This document shows positions 11,153 to 22,025 of a DNA stretch of 64,000 nucleotides, one piece after another. The notes below the pieces were generated by a model, which was not told the origin of the DNA, did no database searches, and was given only the letters and a program-made list of their open reading frames with translations. This stretch comes from Sipunculus nudus (lineage: Eukaryota; Annelida; Sipuncula; Golfingiida; Sipunculidae): the NCBI GenBank assembly GCA_026874595.1, contig CM049314.1, forward strand, positions 39,663,229 to 39,727,228, read 5' to 3'. A program made the position numbers and the translations under genes. Position 1 is the stretch's first letter. Each line of letters starts with the position of its first letter.

Positions 11153-12673
11153 TTAAACATGCGTCTCACTACGGGGACTCAGATAATCTGACTTTCTTAT
11201 CTCTACTAACTTTTTGTTGTTTACGGGAATGAAGTTAACCTGGGGAATTCCCGCTGTGTCACATGAAATGCTGCACTCTGTAATATCTTCATATACAGGT
11301 TGTCTCGATGATACTCTATTCGTAGCATCTTCTTCCTCTGGAACTGGTGGAAGTGTGCGTCGTGATTCATGTAGTACCGTTTTCTGTTTTACTCGACATA
11401 TACATACAATGGTTGTTACCATTGCTACCATCAATAAGGTTCCTGCATATGCAATTATCGCAGGCACTGAGAGAAAAACAGATATCTTGGGCATATTCGT
11501 TGTACCAAATTTTTTAAAGATGTATCTTTCGGGCAAGTAAATTTCTCTGATGGATTGGCCGTTTTCATTTTCTGCGATGCAGAAATAGCTTATGTTCCAT
11601 TTAGATACAATAACTGAGAACGACACTTTCGTTTCAATTCCATCCTTTCTTCTTTGTGTCATGATTGAATGGCCATTTTGTTCTTTTATCGTAATAACTG
11701 GAACCGGGTTTCCTGTAGCCGAGCATTTTAGTACATTGCTATTCGCAGTGAAAAATTCCGTAATAGTTGGCATCTGGCAAATCATATAGCTTCCAAAGAC
11801 CCGTTGAATGGAAGCCTCTGAGAGAGTTAGATTTGCATATCTAATATAACTGAGTCCTGTGTACTTATCATTGAAAACTTTCTCGACTATGTTGTTGCTG
11901 CTGTAGTTAAGTCCAAACGATGATTTACAATCAAACTGTAGTGGGCATTTTTGTGATGGTATTGTTAATCGGTTCACTTCCTTACATGCACAGTTAATGT
12001 TGTTTCCCCCCATGGAAACGTAAAATGTGCATGATCCATAAAAAGGGATGCGATTAAGCAAATTATAACTGACATCCAACCACTCCAGTAATGAAGGCCA
12101 ATCCACCGTCGTTTCAATAACTTTAATCTTATTATTACTCAGTCGCAGGTTCCTTAGGAGCTTAAGTGGCATAAAAACTGTGCTCTCTAACTTTGTTATC
12201 ACATTGAAACGCAAGTCTAAATATTCTAAACCTGTAAGTCCATTAAACACACCATACTCCAAGGATGCCAAGAGGTTATGTCTTAGACACAATATACTCA
12301 GATTATGAAGGCCGAAGAATCCTAGTGGTTTTACCTCAGATATTCCTCCATAATCCATAATGAGTTGATTTAGATTCCCCAGACCATAAAAGAAATTGCT
12401 CTTGATTTTAGTAATGTTGTTCTTTGAAAAGTCTAAAATTTGTATCCGCGGTGGAATTATATCAGACAGCATAGAATCGATTATGGTAATCTGGCACCCG
12501 GTTAGGAGTAGCTCAACAGTCGCTGGCATTATATGAAGATTCTCCTTTGACAGACGATGATCCCAATTGTCCTTGCAAAGGAAACACTGATAGGTGCAGC
12601 CGTAAACTCCTCCCGGCAATATAACCGTTGCCACTATAACCATAACCCACAGGCCCCTGAAGGAAAGGGACAT
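11153..12673 (-). CDS. LRR-Ig transmembrane receptor, gene 1
   Basis: Intronless, 506 residues from the Met at 12673. This Met is preferred over an in-frame Met at 12757 because it opens a signal peptide (MSLSFRGLWVMVIVATVILP) and lies about 40 bases downstream of a TATA-like box. Order: Cys-rich N-cap (residues 26-33), about six LRRs (46-225; for example LEYLDLRFNVITKL), LRRCT cysteines (226-255), one Ig domain (Cys about 317 and 370, NPVPVITI, YFCIAENENG), TM helix (407-437) and a cytoplasmic tail of about 70 residues. The tail has a PxxP motif (RRTLPPVP), PVYEDI and DYLSP. This is the LRR-Ig adhesion/receptor class (LINGO/AMIGO/LRRN-like layout); the ligand is unknown. The gene faces the lectin-NACHT gene tail to tail and is paralogous to 47409-48974. 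Confidence 0.88.
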   Translation of the reverse strand: MSLSFRGLWVMVIVATVILPGGVYGCTYQCFLCKDNWDHRLSKENLHIMPATVELLLTGCQITIIDSMLSDIIPPRIQILDFSKNNITKIKSNFFYGLGNLNQLIMDYGGISEVKPLGFFGLHNLSILCLRHNLLASLEYGVFNGLTGLEYLDLRFNVITKLESTVFMPLKLLRNLRLSNNKIKVIETTVDWPSLLEWLDVSYNLLNRIPFYGSCTFYVSMGGNNINCACKEVNRLTIPSQKCPLQFDCKSSFGLNYSSNNIVEKVFNDKYTGLSYIRYANLTLSEASIQRVFGSYMICQMPTITEFFTANSNVLKCSATGNPVPVITIKEQNGHSIMTQRRKDGIETKVSFSVIVSKWNISYFCIAENENGQSIREIYLPERYIFKKFGTTNMPKISVFLSVPAIIAYAGTLLMVAMVTTIVCICRVKQKTVLHESRRTLPPVPEEEDATNRVSSRQPVYEDITECSISCDTAGIPQVNFIPVNNKKLVEIRKSDYLSPRSETHV

Positions 12674-12710
12674 GGTCTCAAGGCAAGTTATTGGTGTCCC
12701 CGTCTCAAAG

Positions 12711-12722
12711 TTATTATAAAAA
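12711..12722 (-). promoter_or_regulatory. TATA-like box of LRR-Ig gene 1
   Basis: On the minus strand TTTTTATAATAA lies about 40 bases before the chosen Met. The paralogous gene at 48974 has its TATA box at nearly the same distance, which supports both start choices. Confidence 0.45.
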
Positions 12723-12757
12723 GTTCCTGACTGCACGATCTCTTGCACTTGATACAA

Positions 12758-13184
12758 TGGTGATGCAAAATAACAAAACTTTTTATGTTATTCATATTGA
12801 TGACAACATTGTCGAAATAACCAGAAACCACATGATATGCTATATAATTATCATAAATAATTCTGATCACAATAGCAAATAATTCTTTAAAGTGAAAAGG
12901 AAATTTTGTTTTGCAATCATCAATATATCTCAGTTACCTGCATGACATTAATACCCATGCTAGTAATTACCAGTTCTGGAAATTAACATTACCATAATAC
13001 AATAACCATAGGAATATAATATCTTATATCTGCAATATTTCCCAATGCGTATTATAGTTACGGTACTGATTTTGCTAGATGAACCATGTTATCTTTATAA
13101 ATATGAGTGTTTCAATAAAGCTATTTCTATCAACTGTTAAAACCACTGATCATCATAAAATCACCCAAGCGACTTTCAAAGAGG

Positions 13185-13233
<49 letters not shown>

Positions 13234-13392
13234 GTGTGAGGCCTTACCGATTTAAAAAGAGACAGAATACGCAAACTGGTAATTTTTTGCACATTGGTCA
13301 GCACGGTTCGCCTATACTAACATGTTTCATGTCAGTAATTAGATGAGTGACCATTGAAGATGAGTTAAACATGTGATAGACCATGACACTGC

Positions 13393-13451
<59 letters not shown>

Positions 13452-14180
13452 GGCGAATCAGTATAATTAATGTTATGTAATGTTATATAACAAAGCATGA
13501 TAGTACCTAAATCCAAACTTTGTGATTATTGATGGATTAATTGCTGGTGCTATTCTGTTTGAGACAGAGAGAATAATACACGTATCCTTTTTATTATAAT
13601 ATTTTAAAAAAATCGAGTACACTTTATTTTGTCATATGTGCCTACTATGGTTACAACTTTGTATCCGCCAAAACGTCTCGCTAATCATACAAATCTAAAT
13701 ATAGGGATCTATATTTGTGTGAACGACAAAGATCAAACTACCGCTTTACCTTCATTTGATAAAGTAGTCACTTACTGTTAATACTCGAGAAGATTGGTGT
13801 GTCAGTCTGTGACTGGGCCTAGATGTTAAGGTTCAGGGTTCACAAAATAACGATATTGTCAGACCAACAAAAGCACTATATCATGCGATATGGATTTAAA
13901 ATGATATAGTTAATCACCTCAATCAACTTTTCACATTCCAAGTTATAAGATGAAAATCTGAACTCATATTAAAACATACAATAATTTTAATTTTGTGAAT
14001 GCATGTATATTAATATTCTTTCTGAATGTAGCAAGCTCTAGTTTACTTCTGTCTTGACATCAATCTAATTGTGCCTTTATCTGTTACTAAAGGATTGTAG
14101 CAACAGTTATACCATTATTTAGCTCAGCTGACTATAAGTTAACTAGCGATCACCCATTGTCCGTCCGTCTGGCCGTTTGT
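12758..14180. other. Non-coding spacer with two (AT)n tracts
   Basis: Contains (AT)n runs at about 13188-13229 and 13396-13448, separated by about 165 bp of unique sequence. ORFs across them (poly-Tyr-Ile) are artefacts. Nothing else is recognised. Confidence 0.5.
13396..13448. repeat. (AT)n microsatellite
   Basis: Perfect AT dinucleotide run of about 53 bp; a sister run lies at 13188-13229. Confidence 0.92.
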
Positions 14181-14990
14181 CTGTTCACAAGGCACACGTC
14201 ATAACTGTTAGACCGAGAAACTTCTGACTGAAAATCCAGGGAAGTCTTAGGCAAATCTCTTTGCAAACCTAAAATTAGGTCATGGTGACCTATATTGTGC
14301 GACCTACGGGCCGAAAACATTATTTGAGCACCCAACAGTCAAGTTAAGCACAAATTGATTCATTAGGCGTGACTCCTCGAACTCAATATTCAGTGAGGTC
14401 CTCGGCAATTGTTCTTGTGAACATGAAATAAGGACAGCGTGACCAATATGCTGCGACCTATAGGAAAAAGGTATCATATTTATACCCTGACAGTCAGACG
14501 GGGCACATATTGTATCCATTTGGCATAGAATGTCCTAACGTAAATTCAGGGAGGTCCTAAACAAATGTCCTTTGATACCTGTAATTAAGTCATGGTGACC
14601 CATATTCTGAGAACTATAAGAAAATGATGTTATATGGGCACCCTGAATGTTAGAAGAGCAGTAATCGTATACGTTAAGCCTACAATCTTCTTAAGTAATA
14701 TCCTGTGAGGTTTTAGGCAAAACTCTTTTGAAAAAAGTAGTTAGGTTATAGTGACCTATATATTGTAATCTATGGGCCGAAAACAACCAGACAGTTATTT
14801 GGGGCACAAAATAATCCCCTTTAGCCTAGAATCTTCAAATGTAGTATTTAGGTGGGGACACGGGCAAATGTATGTGGAAACATGAAATTAGGTCATATTG
14901 ACCTACGATCTGTGAGCTATATGAAGAAAACGTCATTGAAGCACCTTGAATGTCAGACGGGCACAAAATGCACATATGACCTATAATCCT
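14180..14990. repeat. 156-bp tandem satellite with ERE-like palindromes
   Basis: Five units identified by the palindromic core: 14277-14291 (AGGTCATGGTGACCT), 14431-14445, 14587-14601, 14743-14757, 14890-14904 (AGGTCATATTGACCT). Start-to-start distances are 154, 156, 156 and 147. Other conserved blocks are TnnGGCAAATnTCTTTG, GACCTATATTGTG-GACCTA and AGTCAGACGGGGCAC. Units 1 and 5 match AGGTCAnnnTGACCT exactly; the others have one to three changes. No coding function. Confidence 0.8.
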
Positions 14991-15494
14991 TTAACTGATA
15001 TTCACACATTAAGTAAAAAAAAAAAAAAATAGAAAAAAATACATATAGTTTAAGGTAACTATATTAAAAAGTTTATGGTAAAAAGAGTACACACAACAGC
15101 GGTAATACCTTGGTTTAGGGATGGTAGTAAGGGAGATCAAGGGTTTTCCCCGTTGGAGAGGAATTGTACCACTATAACTTTTTTCACAACAGCGCAGAAT
15201 AACAATAACCTTTTATCAAAGTTTGAAGATAAGAAAAAGGATGACATAATACACATGAAAAGTTAAAAAAAAAATATGAGACATTTATTATTATGGCTGT
15301 AAACAAATCCGGCGGATTATTATAGGTATATGGAAATTCTAACGAATTTATAATGAAAATATAAAAAAGGTAAAATATATATTTTCAATAGCAAAGAAGG
15401 AGAAATAAATGGGTGCTACATCTGGATGTTGAGCCTTTAAGTGATGGTATGAAAAGCTAGAAAACTGATAAACGTACAATTATAAATGATGAAA
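14991..15494. other. Non-coding spacer
   Basis: Starts with a poly-A run (about 15013-15026). A 63-residue ORF at 15075 has no recognised similarity. Confidence 0.4.
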
Positions 15495-17690
15495 ATACAT
15501 ATTTCGAATCTAACAACGCATAGGATGCAGAGAACATAATATATTTTTTCAAACTTTTTCTCGACAAGCTCGGAATAAATTGAAGAAATACGTAAAGTTG
15601 CAAGGCGTCGGTTTTACATTCAATGACATTTGTTGGATAAGTATAAAGTATATTTCTTCGGGCAAGTGACATCTCTATTCAAATGGTGAAATTCTTTTAG
15701 GCAAAGTGAAAAAATTTCTGTACATGGTACCACCTACCAAGTATAGTATTTTCATACTTAGGTATAGTAACCAATAATTAGTAATTAGATGTAGGGTATA
15801 AATATCAGGATTTTCTTTGGAAACATTTTATCATACAAACTACAATATATGCTTGATCAGTTGATTACACTCATTATTTTTATTATAATGGTCCATTAAT
15901 TCCTTAATAAGGGATGATTTATATATTTGCACAATCTAGCATCCCTGAATCACAATGATTATGTTATTTATATTTACTTTCGGTAAATTACTATGGTATA
16001 TAAACGGTTCTTGGAAATTCCATAAGTCCATTTTCATTTTCAATTTAGTAGTGTTGTATAAACATACCTATTATAGAGATATTCTTCATACAGATTAAGC
16101 TAAACAGCTTGCGATAACCACGAGAGGCTTTCAGCCAATAGGGATTAAACGGTAACATTCTGGCGCAGGGGTGTAGTAAGTATAATCAACTCTTCTGAGA
16201 AACCCAAAATTATGTCTCTCTGGCCTATATTCTAAAAACATAGAAATAAAGGTTGATGTCAATAACATTAATAAATGCACACGTCATATATGATCAGATT
16301 CGACCGAATGTTGTAAACTTTATATAAATCATGATTCGTAAAAAACCCGGACATATATGGATGCAATTTCATATATACAACAGACGCTATTAAAGTGTTA
16401 CCGTATGCTAAATTAATAACAAGATATAATGTATGTATTACAAACTATTACACGAGTACACTTAATTCTACCGGAAATATTACATGTTTGTTCGGTTCTT
16501 ACGTAGCCATCCATGTATTAATGAACTTGGAAAGGTACAATGAAGCTTGCAGACCACCTGTGTGCAGGTAGCATTGTCCGCATGTAAAAGTTCAGAGTAA
16601 CAGTCATTGTATGAATGACATTAAAGATCAATTGCTGTTAAATAACTGTTAGAGAAGGCATATGGTAAAAGCAAGAATAGCATATTTAAAAGAATATTTA
16701 AATGAGTGAAAATAATAAAGAATGTCTGTCTTCACCAGATACAAAAACTTTTAATAAAACCATTAGCATAGTACAACAAGCTAAGTTCCATCCGAACTCA
16801 TACCAGTATGCCATATATCATCTTTGGAGAATTGGAATCATAGCGATAAACTTTTAACCCAACTAGACGTTGCAGAACGAAACCACAAGAAAAACCCATG
16901 ATTTATATTCTAGGGAATCATACTGATCATGAATCAACAACACCTTTGTTATTTGGAAGATAAACTTATATATTGTGTACGCCCTCCCACTGGTAGGTCG
17001 TGCCATGGTTGTCACAAAATAACATCCAACACAAAGCCTCGTACATCATTGAAGGCTAAACAATAGAGTCTATATCTAGCTGAAAGCGAAAAGGGCAAAC
17101 CACCGTAAAACCTTCATTTGATTGATTTATCACCGACTTTGATTATTCTCATACATACCTGTACGGAGGCGACCTTAATAAGTGACAGGCATGTTTCATA
17201 TCAGATTGAGGCAAACAAAAAAGAAGGCCATTGTCAGTGAAAGGGTCGCTGGCATGTTCTTAAGCCGCTGAGTACATATGAATAAAACCCCTAGAAACCA
17301 ATCACAAAAGAAGTGTAATCTATTTTAGTCATTTGGTCATGAAGTGTAGTCTTTTCAATCTAATATTGCTAATGAACATGCTGAAAAAGGGAATTTATTT
17401 ATTATAAATTCATTCTAGTTTGGCTAGATCGCTGTTGAGATGTTAACTTTAAATTAATGAAACGTTTTATTTATTTTAATCCAATTAATATACATATTCA
17501 TGAGGTTTTATAATTTGGTACTTTATATAAATATTAAGCGTAAAAGACATGATAACAACATAATTCTTAAGGTTTTGCATATTTGTAAATACTACTCTAC
17601 TACAAGACTACTACGCCAAATATATATCACCTCCTGACCCCTACTAGAAAATATAGGAACGGTGTGCAGAAAAAATCAATGATACCTGAA
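15495..17690. repeat. Segmental duplication, copy A
   Basis: Pairs in the same orientation with 19245-22025. Matching blocks include GCGTCGGTTTTACATTCAATGACATTTGTTGG (15605) with the 19345 region, GCTTGATCAG (15852/19608), GTTAGAGAAGGCATATGGTAAAAGC (16648/21076), ATGCCATATATCA (16808/21188) and AACGGTGT(G/A)C(A/G)GA (17659/21992). Divergence is substantial, with indels. No ORF is conserved between copies, so the unit is probably non-coding or an unrecognised non-autonomous element. Confidence 0.7.
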
Positions 17691-19244
17691 CGTGCTGGAA
17701 ATTATATAGCACTTACAAGACCATGCCATAGCAATTACCGAAAGAGACGGCAAACAATTCACTCTATGGCCGATAAATAAATTAGACATGCCGTACAAAA
17801 AAGGTGGGGTTAAATAAATCGGCCAATTACTTTAACGTGGCCTTTGCCTGTCGCCTTGGATTACACGTGAACAAAACCACCTGAAAACCACGGGCCATTT
17901 ATTAATTACCTACCGTCTTATGTTGTAATCTTGTCGAACCTCTCGACACCGAATATGTTTTGCTTACTCAAACATGAGACCATATACTATGCATTAGTAT
18001 GTGTACTTACAACAAGAAATTAGATCATCGATCAAAGACATTACCATTAAAACACACTATTTTGACATTATGATATACACAGAAAGCATCTGCTTTTGTT
18101 ATTATGATGTGTTTGCAGCAGCATATTCATCATGATAATATATCATTTATATATTAAAATATTTTGTATGTATATATGATATTTATATACAAAGTAAAAA
18201 AGAGGTAGAGACAGTGGAGACATAGATGGTCATTAGGCTGGATTTCTGTAAAAATACAGTATGGCTTACGTAACGGTGGCAGCTGTCCATGAAGCGTTTA
18301 CAATTTCATTCTACAAAAAAGTCGGCAGTTCCTGATGACTGATTGTAGATCTTAACAAAGAATTCATTCTGTCAGGTACATGTTAAGAATACTTGTGTAT
18401 TGGCTTGAATACATCAGACCAATGTAACTGTCCACTTAACGTATTATGTGCATAAACGCTATGGTTTTCTGTACTCTGACCACTCCAATCACACCACTGC
18501 CAGGCCACGCGGATAACTAAGTTTGGTTTACATTACAAGTGTATGTAATATGACTTCTCATTACATTTATTATTAACTTGCTCTGCTGAAGACCATACTA
18601 TTGTTTATAATTTTAAAGAATATAAGCTTTCTCCTATACCGTTAAAAATAATTCATTTTCTCAACCATTAATTTCAGCACATCATATGTTCCTCTGCGGT
18701 AATGGAAATTCACATACCATGGAGTAATAGATTGCAATCTGAAATATCTGAACGACCCGCGTGAGGGCTCCATAAAATACATCTCTACAACATGTATATA
18801 GTGCGCCGTAAAGCTTGGTTTTTGTCTCTTATCAAGACGGCTTTTTTTGCTGACCAAGAAACCATATTTGGTGATTACACAATTTAATGGATCCTTAAGC
18901 ATGGTTTTTTCTTTTGTTTAGTTTCTACAAGTAAAGGTTGCAATGTTTACTGATGACTAATTAACAACGATAATTTGGTGTATACTGATATATTATTTGT
19001 ACAATACAAGGCGCATGTACATAGTTTAAAAGTATGTTACAGTAAAATACTGTTTTTCATGGGAATTTAAACAGAGGAGAGAAATGTAACATTGCACAGA
19101 TAATTTGGTGAGCTTATCTAATGATGAAACATTATCCGGTTTATTATCAATCAATTGTGCCCATGTCATTTTCAATAGTGTATACCTCTAGTCAAACGTA
19201 ATTTAAATAAAAATCGATAAAATACATTTACAATTGTAACATAT
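17691..19244. other. Spacer with further dispersed repeat blocks
   Basis: 17719-17795 (CCATGCCATAGCAATTACCG and on) recurs at 29028 and 29508. 18180-18260 resembles 29675-29760. 18450-18545 (TACTCTGACC...CCACGCGG) recurs near 28490, 36105 and 36455. A minus-strand ORF at 18642-18902 has no recognised domain. Confidence 0.5.
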
Positions 19245-19857
19245 CATATAAATCGCATCTTACAGCGTATAGAATGCAGAGGGATATTATTATATATGGC
19301 AAACACTCCCCTAAAGGTGAGAAATTAGTCAAAGGGAAAAGGCGTCAGTTATACATTGAATGACATTTATTGGGTAAATATAAAGTTTATTTTTTTCGGA
19401 GTGCTTTGCACTTTGCAAGTGACATCTCTTTTCAAATCGTGTAATACTTTGAGATAGTGGAACCATTTCTTTACATGGTACCAACTTCCTGGTAAGTGAT
19501 ATTCATACATGGGTAGGGCAGTAATCAATTAATAATTAGATGTAGGATTTAAATGCCATGTTTATCTCTTGAAACATTTCAGTATATAAATAACTACAAT
19601 ATATGCTTGATCAGGTTATTGTACTCATTATTTTTTATAGCTGTCTTCATTATAAATATTCTTTAACAATGGATAATTAATATATTTGCATATGATAAAG
19701 TGCAATATCCCTGAACCCTATTGTTATATTATTTATATTTACTTACAGTAAAATGCTATATTATATAAACCGTTCTTGGAAACTGTTTGAGCTCATTTTT
19801 ACTTCATAGTGATAGTGGTATTATAATTATAATTATAATTATTATTATTATTATTAT

Positions 19858-19916
<59 letters not shown>

Positions 19917-22025
19917 ACATATTAAGCTGAGCCGACTGGCGATGAATACGCTAGCAGCAGCCGATAGTGAACATTGTAAAATGCTGATGTAGGAATTAAA
20001 ACTCTCATAAACTGATCTGAGAAACCCATTATTATGTATCTTTGGCCTATATGCTTAGGTGATCTAGGACATGAAGGCACATTTCAGTTAAATCAATGTA
20101 TGCACAACTCTAGTTTAACAGAATCGACTGAATGTTGCTACCAAAGGGCTGAGATACTGCTTTTGAGGAATTGAAGTGCTGTGCAATACCGGCTTTGATA
20201 TAATTACGCAAGGATGATGTGGAAAGACCAATAACTGGTGTAATTTGTTGTCGTTAAACTCAGCAGAAGCTTTACACTAGAAGATGGGATGAGATAACCT
20301 TACATGAGGTCACCTCTACCTTATTTATGGTACAACACACATTAACTAATATAAATCATGATTCGTTCAATTAAAAAAAAACGTACATACATGGACGCAA
20401 TTTTATATATACACTCGACGTTATTTTAATGGTACAGTGTAATGAATTATTAACCAAGAATAACGGTATGTATTACAAACTATTACACGAGATCACTTAA
20501 TTTTTACTGGAAATGTTCCATTGTCGTGCGATACTGACATTATGACTGATATTATCGCAATTAGATCAACTTTGAGTTAAAATCTGTAAGAATATTACAC
20601 TTAGCATAGTGTCGTTATCCCGACCATAATAACAACTACATTGCGGTGTAATGCACCATTTTATTTAAAACCAAGATACTGGTGGATCATATATTTAAGC
20701 AATTATGTCCGTCTTTAATAACGTTAATATCTTAAGAAAGCCAAGAAGTATTATATATCCAATATTAAAATATTTTATATTTATTACCAATACTTATTAA
20801 TAGGGCACACTGTTAACCCAACATTTGGCGTGTTATGGATTCTACAAAACATCATTGACAAATAGTCATTTATCACTTAAAGCTAAACAAAGCAATCTAT
20901 GTTGTGGTTAAATATGGACTTTTGATTTGTAAAATTCACTTCATTTGATTAACTGCCAAATGTACTTTCTAAGAAACACTGGAGTGTGCAGGTTAACAAG
21001 GCCCGTGTAACAAGGCCCGTGTCTCAAAGAAGCACACAGAGTACCCGTTTAGAGACTCATCCCTCTATATAAATTGTTAGAGAAAGCATGCGGTGAAAGC
21101 AGGAATACACAAGGCAAAGAAAAATATAGGCTTTGATAGATCCACTAGCAAAATGCAACAGGCTGAGCTTCCTTGGAGCCCAAACCAATATGCCATATAC
21201 CAACTTATGGGAAGCTGAAATAATAGCGAAACCACGAGAACAACGCATGATGTATATTCATGATGTATGTTATTTGGAAGATATACTAATGTATTGGGTA
21301 CACAATATACACACATAATATTCAATACACAGAAATCGTAATTCGTTAAAGGCTAAACACTAGAGTCTTTATTAAGATGAATAAAAAGGGGCCTCCGTAA
21401 GACCACCGTAAAACCATTATTTAATCTATTAACCACCTATTCTGCTTATTCTCATTCATGGTCGACATTGGGTTACCATGATGAGTAACAGACATGCCGC
21501 ATATTAACCTTAGACAAGCAGGAAAATAGGCTATTTTCACTGCAAGTGTCCCTGATATGATCTACAGCCGCTGAGTACACTTAAAACAACACCTCCAGGA
21601 AATCACTGGCAATACAATGTGACTTGCTCCCTTCAAGTGTAACTAAATTTAGTCGTTTTACGTGTTGATAAACTCATATTCACTTTATTACAAACGTACT
21701 GGCTGTAAAAAGGGTATTTATTTAATAGCATTTCTTTCCAGTTTGGAAAGATCGCTGTTAAGAGGGTTACTTAACATGAAAGAAACGTTGGCCTTTATTT
21801 TATTCCAATTAATATTAACATTTATAAAATTTTTCAATTTGTTAATTTATAGAAACCATTTATAGATTCAGCGTAAAAGACAGGTTAACAACATGATTTA
21901 ATGTTTTGCACATTTGCGAGTACAGCAATACTACTATCTTGTACAAGACCGCCAAATATATCATCTCCTGTGCTGAACAAGGCAAAATATGAACGGTGTA
22001 CGGAACAGACCGATGATTACTAGTT
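19245..22025. repeat. Segmental duplication, copy B
   Basis: Partner of copy A, longer by about 600 bp because of insertions, chiefly within 20100-21060. It contains an (ATT)n-(AT)n microsatellite at about 19825-19910 that copy A lacks. Confidence 0.7.
19860..19911. repeat. (AT)n microsatellite
   Basis: Dinucleotide run preceded by an (ATT)n stretch from about 19825. Confidence 0.9.

Noticed and set aside
11214-11789. Plus-strand ORFs of 65 and 108 residues
   Set aside because: Shadows of the LRR-Ig gene on the minus strand.
12674-12757. 28-residue N-terminal extension of LRR-Ig gene 1
   Set aside because: It precedes the signal peptide and overlaps the TATA-like box; the paralog has no equivalent.
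14180-14990. CRISPR-like array
   Set aside because: Units are diverged along their whole length, there is no repeat-spacer structure, and the context is eukaryotic.
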